Notes under the pieces: model-generated
What the model saw: the letters and a program-made list of their open reading frames with translations, nothing else
The model's database searches: none
Told to the model about the DNA's origin: nothing
From: Methylothermaceae bacterium
GTDB taxonomy: Bacteria > Pseudomonadota > Gammaproteobacteria > Methylococcales > Methylothermaceae
DNA: 64,000 bases
NCBI GenBank assembly: GCA_026981855.1
Contig: JALSIB010000032.1
Coordinates: 1-64,000, forward strand
Direction: 5' to 3'
In this document: piece after piece, positions 45,340 to 54,786 of the stretch
Layout: every line of letters starts with the position of its first letter
How positions within the stretch are numbered: the stretch's first letter is position 1
Translations under genes and position numbers: made by a program

Positions 45340-45918
45340 ATGAACAGGTCCAGGTTCGTGTGGATGGCCACCGTTTTCGAGGGTGGCTTGATCGTGATTG
45401 CCTATGTGATCGGCTGGGTGACGGAAATCGACCCTTTGGCGCTGCTGGACTGGAAAGGGGAGTCCCTGGCGCTGGGGCTTTTGGGGACTTTGCCGCTGTT
45501 GATGTTCTTCGGCGTGACCTATCGTCTGTCCATTCCCCAATTGCAGGACATCAGGCGCCTTTTGGTCGATACCCTGGGGCCGCTTCTGGCTTCCTGTCGC
45601 TGGTACGAACTCCTTTATATCGCTTTTCTGGCAGGTGTCAGCGAGGAAATCCTGTTTCGTGGCGTCTTGCAGCCATGGATCGAGTCACTTTGGGGTTGGT
45701 GGCCCGGCCTGCTGCTCAGTAACATCCTGTTCGGGTTGGCCCATTCCATTACTCCCCTCTATTCCGTTCTGGCCGCCCTCACCGGGATCTATCTCGGGTG
45801 GATAATGGGGGTCGGTGGGGAACGCAATCTGCTCGTTCCCATCATCGTACACTCAGTCTACGACCTAGCCGCCTTCACCATTGTGGTGGCGGCTTACCGC
45901 GCCCAGCGAAACGGCTGA
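45340..45918 (+). CDS. CPBP-family intramembrane metalloprotease
   Basis: A 192-residue membrane protein with about five helices. The catalytic motifs of the Abi/CAAX-protease family are complete: SEEILFRGVLQP (EExxxR), SNILFGLAHSIT (FxxxH) and IVHSVYDLAAF (HxxxD). The role could be processing of a membrane protein or peptide; the substrate is unknown. It lies between ggt and the dcw cluster without obvious partners. Confidence 0.88.
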   Translation: MNRSRFVWMATVFEGGLIVIAYVIGWVTEIDPLALLDWKGESLALGLLGTLPLLMFFGVTYRLSIPQLQDIRRLLVDTLGPLLASCRWYELLYIAFLAGVSEEILFRGVLQPWIESLWGWWPGLLLSNILFGLAHSITPLYSVLAALTGIYLGWIMGVGGERNLLVPIIVHSVYDLAAFTIVVAAYRAQRNG

Positions 45919-46020
45919 ATCCGCCCGTTTCGTCTCTTCTGAATCCCGATGTCGCGGGGTAGGGGTGTCCAAGTGCTTGGGTGTGGTTTGTTAGCCATTT
46001 TTTGTGGCTGAAAAGCACCC

Positions 46021-46049
46021 TTGACGCATGGGAATTCCCTACCTATAGT
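46021..46049 (+). promoter_or_regulatory. Pmra sigma70 promoter of the dcw cluster
   Basis: TTGACG (46021-46026) and TATAGT (46044-46049) with a 17-bp spacer, directly upstream of the MraZ operator repeats. This is the expected location for the main dcw promoter. Confidence 0.8.
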
Positions 46050-46061
46050 TCAAGGGCAGAT

Positions 46062-46087
46062 GTGGGGATGAGTGGGGAAAAGTGGGG
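46062..46087 (+). promoter_or_regulatory. MraZ operator repeats
   Basis: Three direct GTGGGG repeats at 46062, 46072 and 46082 with an exact 10-bp period match the known MraZ binding site (GTGGGN repeats). The third repeat contains the mraZ GTG start codon, so bound MraZ would cover both the early transcript and the start region. Confidence 0.9.
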
Positions 46088-46549
46088 AGTCTGTTTCGCG
46101 GCGTTCATTCGCTGAATCTGGATGGCAAGGGCCGCTTGGCCGTGCCTTCCCGGTACCGGGAATCCCTCCAGGCCGAGCACGATGGCCAAGTGGTCGTCAC
46201 CATCGGGATCGACAACCGCTGTCTGTGGTTCTACCCCTTGTCGCATTGGCAAACTCTCGAGCGGCAATTATTGGCACTTCCCAGTCTGAATAAAAAAGCC
46301 AGGCGCCTGCAGCGTCTTCTGATCGGGCACGCCAGCGAGTGCCAGTTGGACGGGCAGGGGCGGATTTTGTTGAGTGCGCCGCTGCGCAAATTCGCCGGCA
46401 TCGAGAAAAATGTGGTGATGATCGGCGTGGGGGAGAAATTCGAAATCTGGGATGAGGAAAGCTGGGAGATTCGCCGCAATCTCTGGGTCGAAGAAGAAGT
46501 CCTCGAGGATCTGGACGACTTGCCTGATCTGGGCGCATTGAGACTTTGA
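46082..46549 (+). CDS. mraZ: Transcriptional regulator MraZ
   Basis: A 155-residue protein with two SpoVT/AbrB-like repeats: LFRGVHSLNLDGKGRLAVPSRYRE near the start and ECQLDGQGRILLSAPLRKFAGI in the middle. It forms a ring and represses the dcw promoter through the GTGGGN repeats overlapping its own start. The GTG at 46082 is the only plausible start with a GGGGA site before it. It is the first gene of the cluster. Confidence 0.96.
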   Translation: MGSLFRGVHSLNLDGKGRLAVPSRYRESLQAEHDGQVVVTIGIDNRCLWFYPLSHWQTLERQLLALPSLNKKARRLQRLLIGHASECQLDGQGRILLSAPLRKFAGIEKNVVMIGVGEKFEIWDEESWEIRRNLWVEEEVLEDLDDLPDLGALRL

Positions 46550-46551
46550 CG

Positions 46552-47481
46552 ATGGATGCCATGGTACATTTGCCTGTCATGTTGGAAGAAGTGATCGCCG
46601 CCTTGGATGTGCGTGGCGATGGCAGGTACATCGATTGCACTTTCGGCCGTGGCGGGCACAGCCGGGCGCTGCTGGAGCGTTTGGGGCCCGGTGGACGCCT
46701 GATTGCTCTGGACCGCGATCCGGGAGCGGTTGCTTCGGAGGAGGCCCGGGCATTGGGCCGCGATCCGCGTTTCCAACTGGTCCACGCCAATTTCAGAGCG
46801 CTCGCCGAAGTCGCTCATGCGTCGGGCGTGGCGGGTGAAGTGGACGGTATCCTGATGGATCTGGGGGTTTCTTCGCCGCAACTGGACGATCCGCGGCGGG
46901 GGTTCGCCTTTCTTCACGAGGGGCCTTTGGATATGCGGATGAATCCCGCCGAGGGCCCCTCGGCGGCGGAGTGGCTGGCCGGGGCCGGGGAAAGCGAGAT
47001 CGCCGATGTGATCTGGCGTTACGGGGAGGAGCGTTTTTCCCGGCGTATCGCCAGGGCGATCGTCGCGACCCGGAGCGCCACCCCGTTGCGTACCACCCGG
47101 CAGCTGGTGGAATTGATCGAAACGGCCGTGCCCTGGCGGGATCGCCACAAACACCCCGCCACCCGTACCTTTCAGGCCTTGCGAATTCACGTGAACCGCG
47201 AACTCGAAGCGTTGGAGCAGGCCTTGCGGCAGGCGGTGGAGATCCTGTCTCCCGGGGGGCGGCTGGTCGTCATCGCCTTCCATTCGCTGGAAGACCGGAT
47301 CGTCAAACGCTTCATCCGCCGTGAGGCCAGGGGCGAGCCCTTGCCCAAAGGCCTGCCGGTGCCGGACGGGGAAAGGAATCTGCGCCTGGCGGCAAAGGGC
47401 AGGAAGCGCCCCGGCGCTCTGGAGGTCGCCCGCAATCCCCGCGCCCGCAGTGCAGTCCTGCGTGTGGCCGAACGTCTGTGA
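46552..47481 (+). CDS. rsmH: 16S rRNA (cytosine1402-N4)-methyltransferase RsmH
   Basis: A 309-residue SAM-dependent enzyme. It has HLPVMLEEVIAAL, the SAM site YIDCTFGRGGHSRALLE, MDLGVSSPQLDDPRRGF and HKHPATRTFQALRIHVN, and ends NPRARSAVLRVAERL. It methylates N4 of C1402 in the ribosomal P site. The ATG at 46552 is chosen (a TTG lies at 46546). The ftsL GTG overlaps its stop. Confidence 0.97.
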   Translation: MDAMVHLPVMLEEVIAALDVRGDGRYIDCTFGRGGHSRALLERLGPGGRLIALDRDPGAVASEEARALGRDPRFQLVHANFRALAEVAHASGVAGEVDGILMDLGVSSPQLDDPRRGFAFLHEGPLDMRMNPAEGPSAAEWLAGAGESEIADVIWRYGEERFSRRIARAIVATRSATPLRTTRQLVELIETAVPWRDRHKHPATRTFQALRIHVNRELEALEQALRQAVEILSPGGRLVVIAFHSLEDRIVKRFIRREARGEPLPKGLPVPDGERNLRLAAKGRKRPGALEVARNPRARSAVLRVAERL

Positions 47482-47759
47482 ACAGGGAAGCGGTGGTGGT
47501 TGCGGGGTTGCTGATAGCGGTGACCACGACCGCGCTGGCCGTGGTTTACGGGAAATACCGCCACCGCATGCTGGTCAACGAGCAGCAACGGCTGGAACGG
47601 GCACTGGATGCGCTGGAGGTGGAGTGGGAGCAATTGCTGATCGAGGAGCACGCATTGGCGGATCCGGCCTTGATTGAACGAGTGGCCCGCCGACGTTTGG
47701 ATATGGTGGTTCCCAGGACCGAAGAAATCGTCTATTTGACCGTGTCGCAAGCACAATGA
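47478..47759 (+). CDS. ftsL: Cell division protein FtsL
   Basis: A 93-residue bitopic membrane protein: a short cytoplasmic start, one helix (VVVAGLLIAVTTTALAVVYG) and a periplasmic coiled coil (LVNEQQRLERALDALEVEWEQLLIEE). FtsL forms the FtsQLB divisome complex. It is identified by topology and by its place between rsmH and ftsI. It overlaps both neighbours by 4 nt. Confidence 0.93.
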   Translation: MNREAVVVAGLLIAVTTTALAVVYGKYRHRMLVNEQQRLERALDALEVEWEQLLIEEHALADPALIERVARRRLDMVVPRTEEIVYLTVSQAQ

Positions 47760-49486
47760 ATCATCGGGATCGACAGCCGGCCGACATGACTTCCCCCTGG
47801 CGGAGGCGCTTTCTGGTGGCCCTGTTCGGCGTGCTGCTGTCCGCCCTGATGCTGCGCGCCTTCTACATTCAGGTATGGGCCAGTGATTTCCTTCACCGGC
47901 GGGGTGAGCGCCAGCAGACCCGGATGGTGACGCTCCCGGCGCACCGTGGCCGGTTGCTGGACCGCGAGGGAACGCCGCTGGCGATCAGCGCCCCGGTCCA
48001 GGCGGTATGCATCAATCCGCGTGAATTCCGCCCCGACGAGGCGCAATTGCGCCGGCTGGCGCGGCTGTTGGGCAAATCGCCGGGGAAACTGGCGCGCCAG
48101 ATCGAATCCCATCGCCGCTCGGCCTTTCTTTATCTCAAGCGCCAGGTGCCGCCGGGCGTCGCCGGCGAAATCGCGCGGCTGAATCTGGAAGGGTTGTTCT
48201 TCCGCCGCGAATTCAGGCGCTATTATCCGATGGCCGAGGTCACTGCCCACCTGCTGGGGTTCACCGATATCGACCAGCATGGTCAGGAAGGCCTGGAACG
48301 GCGTTTCGAGGCCCGGTTGCTGGGGCTTCCCGGTAAGGTCAAGGTGATCCAGGACCGCCGTGGCCGGGTGATCGAGCGTCTCGACACCCTGCAACCCCCG
48401 AGGCCCGGTCATGACATCCGCTTGAGCATCGACCGGCGGTTGCAGTACCGCGCCTACCTGGAACTCAAACGGGCGGTTTCCGAGCACCGGGCGAAGGGTG
48501 GAATGCTGGTGTTGCTCGATGCCCATAGCGGCGAGATCCTGGCCATGGCCAATCAACCGACCTTCAACCCCAATGTCCGTCCCCACCGATTGCGATCTGG
48601 AGGCTATCGCAACCGCGTGGTGGTGGACAGTTTCGAGCCGGGTTCGACCCTCAAGCCGCTTTCCATGGCCTGCGCGTTGAAGTCGGGTGCCGTCCGGCCG
48701 CGGCAGATCGTCGATACCCGCCCCGGCTGGATGCGGGTGGGGCGCCAGCGGGTCCGGGACCACCGCAACTACGGCGTGCTCGATCTGGGGGGGGTGCTGA
48801 AGTTTTCCAGCAACGTGGGCATCACCCAGGTGGCGCTGCGAATGAGTCCGGAGACTTTTCACGCTTGTCTCCGCGAATTGGGGATCGCCGCACCGACGGG
48901 AATCGAGTTTCCCGGCGAAGCCAGGGGAAAGTTGGATCCCCCCGCCGGCTGGGGCCGGTTCGAACAGGCCACCCTGTCTTTCGGTTATGGCCTGACGGTT
49001 TCCGCCCTCCAGCTGGCCCGGGCATACACCGTGTTCGCCGACGATGGCGTGCTGCACAGCGTGACCTTGCTGCCTCGTGATCACGACGACAAGCAGGTCA
49101 GGGTGTTGCCGGCCACCGTGGCACGCAACGTCCGCGCCATGCTGGAGGGGGTGGTCAGTCGCAAGGGAACCGCCTGGCGCGCCCGCATCCCGGGCTACCG
49201 GGTGGCCGGCAAGACCGGAACGGTCAAGGTGGCGGTCGCCGGAGGCTACGCCAGACACCGTTACCGGGCATTGTTTGTCGGCATGGCGCCGGCCAGCGCG
49301 CCGCGCCTGGTGATGGCGGTGGTGATCGAGGAGCCCGGCGGAAAACTGTATTACGGCGGCCAGGTGGCGGCGCCGGTGTTTTCCCGGGTGATGGGGCTGG
49401 CTCTGCGGCTGTTGGGGGTGCCGCCGGACGACATTCCGGGCACGGGATCGGCGGTGCTGGTGAAGGCCGGCGGAGGGCTGGGGTGA
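47756..49486 (+). CDS. ftsI: Peptidoglycan D,D-transpeptidase FtsI (PBP3)
   Basis: A 576-residue septal transpeptidase. It has an N-terminal membrane anchor (FLVALFGVLLSALMLRAFYIQ), a pedestal domain and a penicillin-binding domain. The catalytic motifs are SxxK in FEPGSTLKPLSMA, SxN in SSNVGI and KTGT in GKTGTVKVAV. It cross-links septal peptidoglycan with FtsW. The length is typical and the ATG at 47756 overlaps the ftsL stop. Confidence 0.97.
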   Translation: MNHRDRQPADMTSPWRRRFLVALFGVLLSALMLRAFYIQVWASDFLHRRGERQQTRMVTLPAHRGRLLDREGTPLAISAPVQAVCINPREFRPDEAQLRRLARLLGKSPGKLARQIESHRRSAFLYLKRQVPPGVAGEIARLNLEGLFFRREFRRYYPMAEVTAHLLGFTDIDQHGQEGLERRFEARLLGLPGKVKVIQDRRGRVIERLDTLQPPRPGHDIRLSIDRRLQYRAYLELKRAVSEHRAKGGMLVLLDAHSGEILAMANQPTFNPNVRPHRLRSGGYRNRVVVDSFEPGSTLKPLSMACALKSGAVRPRQIVDTRPGWMRVGRQRVRDHRNYGVLDLGGVLKFSSNVGITQVALRMSPETFHACLRELGIAAPTGIEFPGEARGKLDPPAGWGRFEQATLSFGYGLTVSALQLARAYTVFADDGVLHSVTLLPRDHDDKQVRVLPATVARNVRAMLEGVVSRKGTAWRARIPGYRVAGKTGTVKVAVAGGYARHRYRALFVGMAPASAPRLVMAVVIEEPGGKLYYGGQVAAPVFSRVMGLALRLLGVPPDDIPGTGSAVLVKAGGGLG

Positions 49487-50931
49487 TGCGCTTGTGCGAT
49501 TTGCTGCCCGAATGCGAATTGCGGGACGAGGTGACCGGCCTCAGCGACGATTCGGCCCACGTCCGCGGCGGAAACCTGTTTTTCGCCCTGGCGGGGGCGC
49601 GCCGTCACGGTTTGGATTTTTCCCCGCAGGCCCGGGACAACGGGGCGGTGGCGGTCGTTTATGATCCGAAAGAGGGATCCCCTCCCGAGGGGCTGGCCAT
49701 CCCCTGCATCGGCGTGGAAGGGCTTGCCACCAAGGTGGCCGGGATCGCCGCCCGCTTCTACGGCCATCCTTCGCGCAAACTGGAGGTCATCGGCATTACC
49801 GGCACCAACGGCAAGACCAGTTGCAGTTTCTTCCTCGCCCAGATTCTGGACGGGGCGGTTTCGGGCACCCTCGGGTGGGGGCGCTGGCCGCGCCTCGAAT
49901 CGACCGTCCACACCACGGCGCCTGCCATCGAGACCCAAAGGCGCCTTCATGCCTTGGCCTTACGCGGTATCGAAACCGTGGCGATGGAGGTCTCCTCCCA
50001 TGCCCTGGCGCAAGGCCGGGTGAATGCCGTCGATTTCGATCTGGCGCTGTGGACCAACCTGAGCCGCGATCACCTCGATTATCACGGCTCGATGGAAGCC
50101 TACGCGGCCAGCAAGCGCAAGCTTCTGCTGTGGCCCGGTCTTAAGGCGGTGGTGGTCAACCTGGACGATCCCCGCTGGGAGTGGTTTGCCCAAGGGGTAC
50201 GCGCGCCGCTTTTCGGTTTTGGTTGGCGCCATGACGGGCGGGTGACGTTTCCGCATCTGGCGGCGGGCGACATCCGCTTTTTACCGGACCGCATCGAATT
50301 CCAGGTCCGCCTGGGCAAGGCGCGCGAGCGGGTACGGTTGCCTCTGCTGGGGGAGTGCAATCTGGCCAACGCCCTGGCCGTCATGACAGTGCTGGTGGCC
50401 AGGGGCGCCGATCTCGCCGCGGCGGCGGCCGCCGTCTCCACCCTGCGTCCGGTGCCAGGGCGCATGGAACGTTTTCAGCGGCCGGGGTGCCCGCTGGTGG
50501 TGGTCGATTACGCCCACACGCCGGCGGCGCTGGAGGCGGCGCTTCGCAGCCTCCGCCGTCATGTGAACGGCCGGTTGTGGCTGGTGTTCGGCTGCGGCGG
50601 TGACCGCGACCGGGGGAAACGTCCCCAGATGGGGCAGGTGGCGGAAAAACTGGCCGACCGGATCATCGTCACCGACGACAACCCCCGGGGGGAGGATCCG
50701 GCGGCGATCGCCGGCGATATCGTGGCCGGCATGGGGCATGCGCCCGAGGTGATCCATGACCGGGCGCTGGCGGTGGAAACCGCGATCGGGTCGGCGAACG
50801 CGAATGACATCGTTCTGGTGGCCGGCAAGGGGCACGAGGCTTATCAGGAAGCCGCCGGTGAGCGGAGCGCCCTTTGCGACCGCGATCTGGTGGCCGCCCT
50901 GCTGGGGCGGGAGGCCGCGCCATGCGTCTGA
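49486..50931 (+). CDS. murE: UDP-MurNAc-L-Ala-D-Glu:meso-diaminopimelate ligase MurE
   Basis: A 481-residue Mur ligase with the ATP motif ITGTNGKTSCSF and the DNPR motif in VTDDNPRGEDP, which is diagnostic for meso-diaminopimelate rather than lysine. It adds the third amino acid of the stem peptide in the cytoplasm. The ATG at 49486 follows a GTG at 49483 that overlaps the ftsI stop; either could be used. The 3' end overlaps murF by 10 nt. Confidence 0.97.
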   Translation: MRLCDLLPECELRDEVTGLSDDSAHVRGGNLFFALAGARRHGLDFSPQARDNGAVAVVYDPKEGSPPEGLAIPCIGVEGLATKVAGIAARFYGHPSRKLEVIGITGTNGKTSCSFFLAQILDGAVSGTLGWGRWPRLESTVHTTAPAIETQRRLHALALRGIETVAMEVSSHALAQGRVNAVDFDLALWTNLSRDHLDYHGSMEAYAASKRKLLLWPGLKAVVVNLDDPRWEWFAQGVRAPLFGFGWRHDGRVTFPHLAAGDIRFLPDRIEFQVRLGKARERVRLPLLGECNLANALAVMTVLVARGADLAAAAAAVSTLRPVPGRMERFQRPGCPLVVVDYAHTPAALEAALRSLRRHVNGRLWLVFGCGGDRDRGKRPQMGQVAEKLADRIIVTDDNPRGEDPAAIAGDIVAGMGHAPEVIHDRALAVETAIGSANANDIVLVAGKGHEAYQEAAGERSALCDRDLVAALLGREAAPCV

Positions 50932-52271
50932 GCGAGATTGCCGGGGTGCTGGAGGGTGGATTGCGGGGCGCCGACATCGAATTTTCAGGAGTGGGAACCG
51001 ACACCCGGGAGGACTTGAGCGGCCGTTTGTTCGTCGCCCTGCGGGGCGAACGCTTCGATGGCCACGGTTTTCTCGATCGCGCCCGGCAGGCCGGCGCGGT
51101 GGCGGCATTGGTGGAAGAGCCCGCCGGGGTGGCGATGCCCCAAGTGGTGGTGTCCGATACCCGCAGGGCCTTGGGGCTTTTGGCCCGCCACTGGCGCCGC
51201 AGCCGTTTTCGCGGAACCGTGATCGGCATCACCGGCAGCAACGGCAAGACCACACTCAAGGAAATGACCGCCGCCTGTCTCGGCGGGGAGCCGGGGGTGT
51301 TGAAGACCCGCGGCAACCTCAACAACGACATCGGCGTGCCCCTGACCTTGCTCGAACTCGATGCCGGTCACCGTTTCGCGGTGGTCGAGATGGGGGCCAA
51401 TCATGAAGGCGAGATCGCCTGGTGCGCCAGCCTGGCCGAACCCGCCATCAGCGTCCTGAACAACGTGGGGCCGGCCCATCTGGAAGGTTTCGGCTCCATC
51501 GAAGGCGTCGCCAGGGCCAAGGGGGAAATCGTCGCCGCGCTGCCGGAGACGGGGATCGCCGTCCTCAATGCCGACGATCGGTTCTATGGCTACCACCGCG
51601 ATCTTGCGGGCCGCCGCCGGGTGGTGAGCTTCGGTTTCGGTGAGGCGGACGTGCGGGGGCTGCGGGTCGAACCTTTGGCCTTCCGGGATGGCAGGTTCCA
51701 TAACCGTTTCGAGGCCGAGGTGTTCGGTGAGCGGTTGGAAATGGAAATTCAGCTGGCCGGCCGCCACAACGTCGCCAATGCCCTGGCGGCCATGGCCTGT
51801 GCCGTGGCGGCGGGATGCGGGAAGGCGGGAATCCGGCGCGGGCTGGCGTCGCTGGCGCCGGTTCCCGGCAGGTTGCGGCCGCTGCCCGCCGGCGGGGGTG
51901 CGTGGATACTGGATGATTGCTACAACGCCAATCCGGCTTCTTTCGCCGCCGGGCTGGAAGCCTTGCGGGCCATCGAGGGCGAGCGTTGGGTCATCCTGGG
52001 AGCCTTTGGCGAGCTGGGCCCGGAAAGTGCGGCCTGGCATCGCCGGGCGGGTGAATTGGCCAGACAAAAGGGGGTGCGGAGATTGTTGGCGGTGGGTGAG
52101 GCGAGCCGGCCCGCGGCGACGGCGTTCGGGCGGGAAGGTGAATGGTTTCCTTCGCGGGAAGCGTTGATCGAGACCGTGGCGGCGAACATGGGTGAGGGGA
52201 TCTGTATCCTGATCAAGGGATCGCGGAGTCAGCGGCTGGAAACGGTCGTCGAAGCGTTGAGGGAGCATTGA
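50922..52271 (+). CDS. murF: UDP-MurNAc-tripeptide:D-Ala-D-Ala ligase MurF
   Basis: A 449-residue Mur ligase. It has [12 protein letters not shown], the ATP motif [37 protein letters not shown] and [12 protein letters not shown]. It adds D-Ala-D-Ala to complete the UDP-MurNAc-pentapeptide. The ATG at 50922 overlaps the murE 3' end. mraY starts 1 bp after its stop. Confidence 0.97.
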   Translation: MRLSEIAGVLEGGLRGADIEFSGVGTDTREDLSGRLFVALRGERFDGHGFLDRARQAGAVAALVEEPAGVAMPQVVVSDTRRALGLLARHWRRSRFRGTVIGITGSNGKTTLKEMTAACLGGEPGVLKTRGNLNNDIGVPLTLLELDAGHRFAVVEMGANHEGEIAWCASLAEPAISVLNNVGPAHLEGFGSIEGVARAKGEIVAALPETGIAVLNADDRFYGYHRDLAGRRRVVSFGFGEADVRGLRVEPLAFRDGRFHNRFEAEVFGERLEMEIQLAGRHNVANALAAMACAVAAGCGKAGIRRGLASLAPVPGRLRPLPAGGGAWILDDCYNANPASFAAGLEALRAIEGERWVILGAFGELGPESAAWHRRAGELARQKGVRRLLAVGEASRPAATAFGREGEWFPSREALIETVAANMGEGICILIKGSRSQRLETVVEALREH

Positions 52272-52272
52272 G

Positions 52273-53349
52273 GTGTTTTACTGTCTGACCGATTGGCTGG
52301 CCGACTGGTATTCCCCTTTCCGGGTGTTTCAGTATCTGACCTTGCGCGCCATTGTCAGCGTCCTGACCGCCCTGGTGATTTCGTTCGTCATCGGCCCCCC
52401 GTTGATCCGCTGGCTGGGGCGTTATGGTCAGCCGATTCGCGACGATGGCCCGGAGAGCCATTTCTCCAAGGCCGGTACGCCCACCATGGGAGGGCTGTTG
52501 ATATTGATCGCCCTGGTGACGACGACCCTGCTCTGGTCCGACCTGGACAACCGTTTCGTGATAGTGGTGTTGGCGGTGACGTTGGGGTTCGGGGTGATTG
52601 GTTTCGTCGACGACTACAAGAAGCTGGTGCTGCAAAACAGCAAGGGGATCTCGGCGCGGCAGAAACTGTTCTGGCAGACCGCCATCTCGCTGGCGGCGGC
52701 GCTGTTTCTCTATCGCACCGCCGCCGTCCCCGCGGAAACCCTCTATATCGTGCCGTTCTTCAAGGATATCGTGATCGATCTGGGTTGGGGGTTCGTTCCC
52801 GTCACCTGCCTGGTCATCGTCGGCACCAGCAACGCGGTCAATCTGACCGACGGTCTCGACGGGCTGGCGATCCTGCCTTCGGTTCTGGTGGGCGGCGCCC
52901 TGGGGGTGTTCGCCTACACTTCCGGCCACCTCCATTTCGCCGGCTATCTGGCGGTTCCCCACATTCCCGGCGCGGGGGAACTGGTGATATTCTGCGGCTC
53001 GCTGGTGGGCGCCGGGCTGGGTTTTTTGTGGTTCAACGCCTACCCCGCCCAGGTGTTCATGGGAGATATCGGCGCCCTGGCGCTGGGGGCGGCGCTGGGA
53101 ATCGTGGCGGTGGTGGTGCGGCAGGAAATCGTGCTGATGATCATGGGGGGCGTGTTCGTGATGGAGACGGTTTCGGTGATCCTGCAGGTGGCGTCTTTCA
53201 AGCTCACCGGCAAGCGCCTGTTCAGGATGGCGCCGTTACACCATCACTTCGAGCTGAATGGCTGGCCGGAGCCCAGGGTGATCGTCAGGTTCTGGATCAT
53301 CACCGTGATCCTGGTCCTGATTGGCCTTGCGACCTTGAAGTTGAGGTGA
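52273..53349 (+). CDS. mraY: Phospho-N-acetylmuramoyl-pentapeptide transferase MraY
   Basis: A 358-residue polytopic enzyme making lipid I. It has [54 protein letters not shown] and the C-terminal [15 protein letters not shown] histidine segment. All are standard for the family. It uses a GTG start one base after the murF stop. Confidence 0.98.
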   Translation: MFYCLTDWLADWYSPFRVFQYLTLRAIVSVLTALVISFVIGPPLIRWLGRYGQPIRDDGPESHFSKAGTPTMGGLLILIALVTTTLLWSDLDNRFVIVVLAVTLGFGVIGFVDDYKKLVLQNSKGISARQKLFWQTAISLAAALFLYRTAAVPAETLYIVPFFKDIVIDLGWGFVPVTCLVIVGTSNAVNLTDGLDGLAILPSVLVGGALGVFAYTSGHLHFAGYLAVPHIPGAGELVIFCGSLVGAGLGFLWFNAYPAQVFMGDIGALALGAALGIVAVVVRQEIVLMIMGGVFVMETVSVILQVASFKLTGKRLFRMAPLHHHFELNGWPEPRVIVRFWIITVILVLIGLATLKLR

Positions 53350-53352
53350 GCC

Positions 53353-54786
53353 GTGACGTCTGTGGTCGATGAACGCACATTTTCCGTTCCCGCCTTTCTG
53401 GGAAACGATCCGCGGGTGGCGGTGGTCGGGCTGGGGCGCACCGGCGTGTCGGCGGTCGGTTTCCTGCACCGCCTGGGGGTCGAATGTGTGGCGATGGACA
53501 GCCGCCCCCGGCCGCCGGGGCTGGAAGCGGTACGGCAATACGAAGGGGTCGCGGTGTTTGCCGGGGCGCTTCGTGGTGACGTATTGGCCCGGGCCACGCA
53601 TATTTTGGTGAGCCCCGGACTGCCTCTGGACGAACCTGTGATACGCTTCGCCCTCGAAAGGGGCGTGGCGCTGATCAGTGATATCGACCTGTTCGCAGCG
53701 CTGGCGCGGGCGCCGGTCATTGCGGTGACAGGTTCCAACGGCAAGAGCACGGTCACCTCTCTGGTGGCGGAAATGGCCAGAGTGGCGGGAATGCGGGTCC
53801 GGGCCGGCGGCAATCTGGGAACGCCGGCGCTCGATCTGCTTTGTCCCGAATGCGATTTGTACGTGCTCGAACTGTCCAGTTTTCAACTTGAGCGGAGCCG
53901 AAAGCTCCGTCCCGATGCCGGCGCGGTGCTGAATGTCAGCCCCGATCATCTCGACCGCCATCCAAGCGTGGAGGCCTATGCCGCCATCAAGGGCAAACTG
54001 TTTGCGTGGAGCCACTGCCGGGTGGCCAACCGGGACGACCCGCTGGTGGCCGGGCTGGCGGAAAACGCCTCTGCGGCGGCCGATTCGGAACCGGGAGCCG
54101 GGAGGGGGCGGAATCCGGACCGTTGCCAAACCCCGGCGCTTTGGTTCAGCCTGGAGGATCCCGGCGCCGATTATGGCCTGCTCGATGTCCACGGTGAACC
54201 GTGGCTGGCCCGCAGGGGAGAGCCGCTGCTCGAGGCGGCCGGGGTCGCGCTTTCCGGTCGCCACAACTTGGCCAACGCCCTGGCCGCGCTGGCCCTGGCC
54301 GAAGCCGGCGGCATTCCCCTGGAACCGGCTCTGGAAGCCCTGCGCCGGTTTGGCGGCCTGCCCCACAGGATGCAGCGGGCGGGAGAAATCGACGGGGTGG
54401 TGTGGATCAACGATTCCAAGGGGACCAATGTCGGCGCCACCGAGGCGGCCATTTCCGGCCTGGAGGGGCCTGTCGTGTTGCTGGCGGGGGGCGTGGGCAA
54501 GGGGGCCGATTTCTCCTCTCTGCGACCGGCGGTGGAGGCCAAGGTCAGGATGGCCATCCTGTTCGGCAGCGACCGCCGCCTTCTGGCCGAGGCGCTGGCG
54601 CCGGCCACCCGCGTCGTCGAAGTGGAGGATCTGGAGACGGCGATGGTGGTGGCGCGGCGAAACGCCAAACCGGACGAGACGGTGTTGTTGTCGCCGGCTT
54701 GCGCCAGTCTGGACCAGTTCGAGGACTATCAGGCCCGTGGCAACCTGTTCGAATCCGTGGTGAGACGATGGCAGTCGATGGATTAG
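53353..54786 (+). CDS. murD: UDP-MurNAc-L-Ala:D-glutamate ligase MurD
   Basis: A 477-residue Mur ligase, slightly longer than E. coli MurD. It has the N-terminal VAVVGLGRTGVSAVGFL, the ATP motif VTGSNGKSTVTSLV, NVSPDHLDRH and INDSKGTN. It adds D-Glu to UDP-MurNAc-L-Ala. An insertion rich in Gly and Asp at about residues 240-260 is unusual but leaves the motifs intact. GTG start; the ftsW ATG lies inside its last 19 bp. Confidence 0.97.
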   Translation: MTSVVDERTFSVPAFLGNDPRVAVVGLGRTGVSAVGFLHRLGVECVAMDSRPRPPGLEAVRQYEGVAVFAGALRGDVLARATHILVSPGLPLDEPVIRFALERGVALISDIDLFAALARAPVIAVTGSNGKSTVTSLVAEMARVAGMRVRAGGNLGTPALDLLCPECDLYVLELSSFQLERSRKLRPDAGAVLNVSPDHLDRHPSVEAYAAIKGKLFAWSHCRVANRDDPLVAGLAENASAAADSEPGAGRGRNPDRCQTPALWFSLEDPGADYGLLDVHGEPWLARRGEPLLEAAGVALSGRHNLANALAALALAEAGGIPLEPALEALRRFGGLPHRMQRAGEIDGVVWINDSKGTNVGATEAAISGLEGPVVLLAGGVGKGADFSSLRPAVEAKVRMAILFGSDRRLLAEALAPATRVVEVEDLETAMVVARRNAKPDETVLLSPACASLDQFEDYQARGNLFESVVRRWQSMD

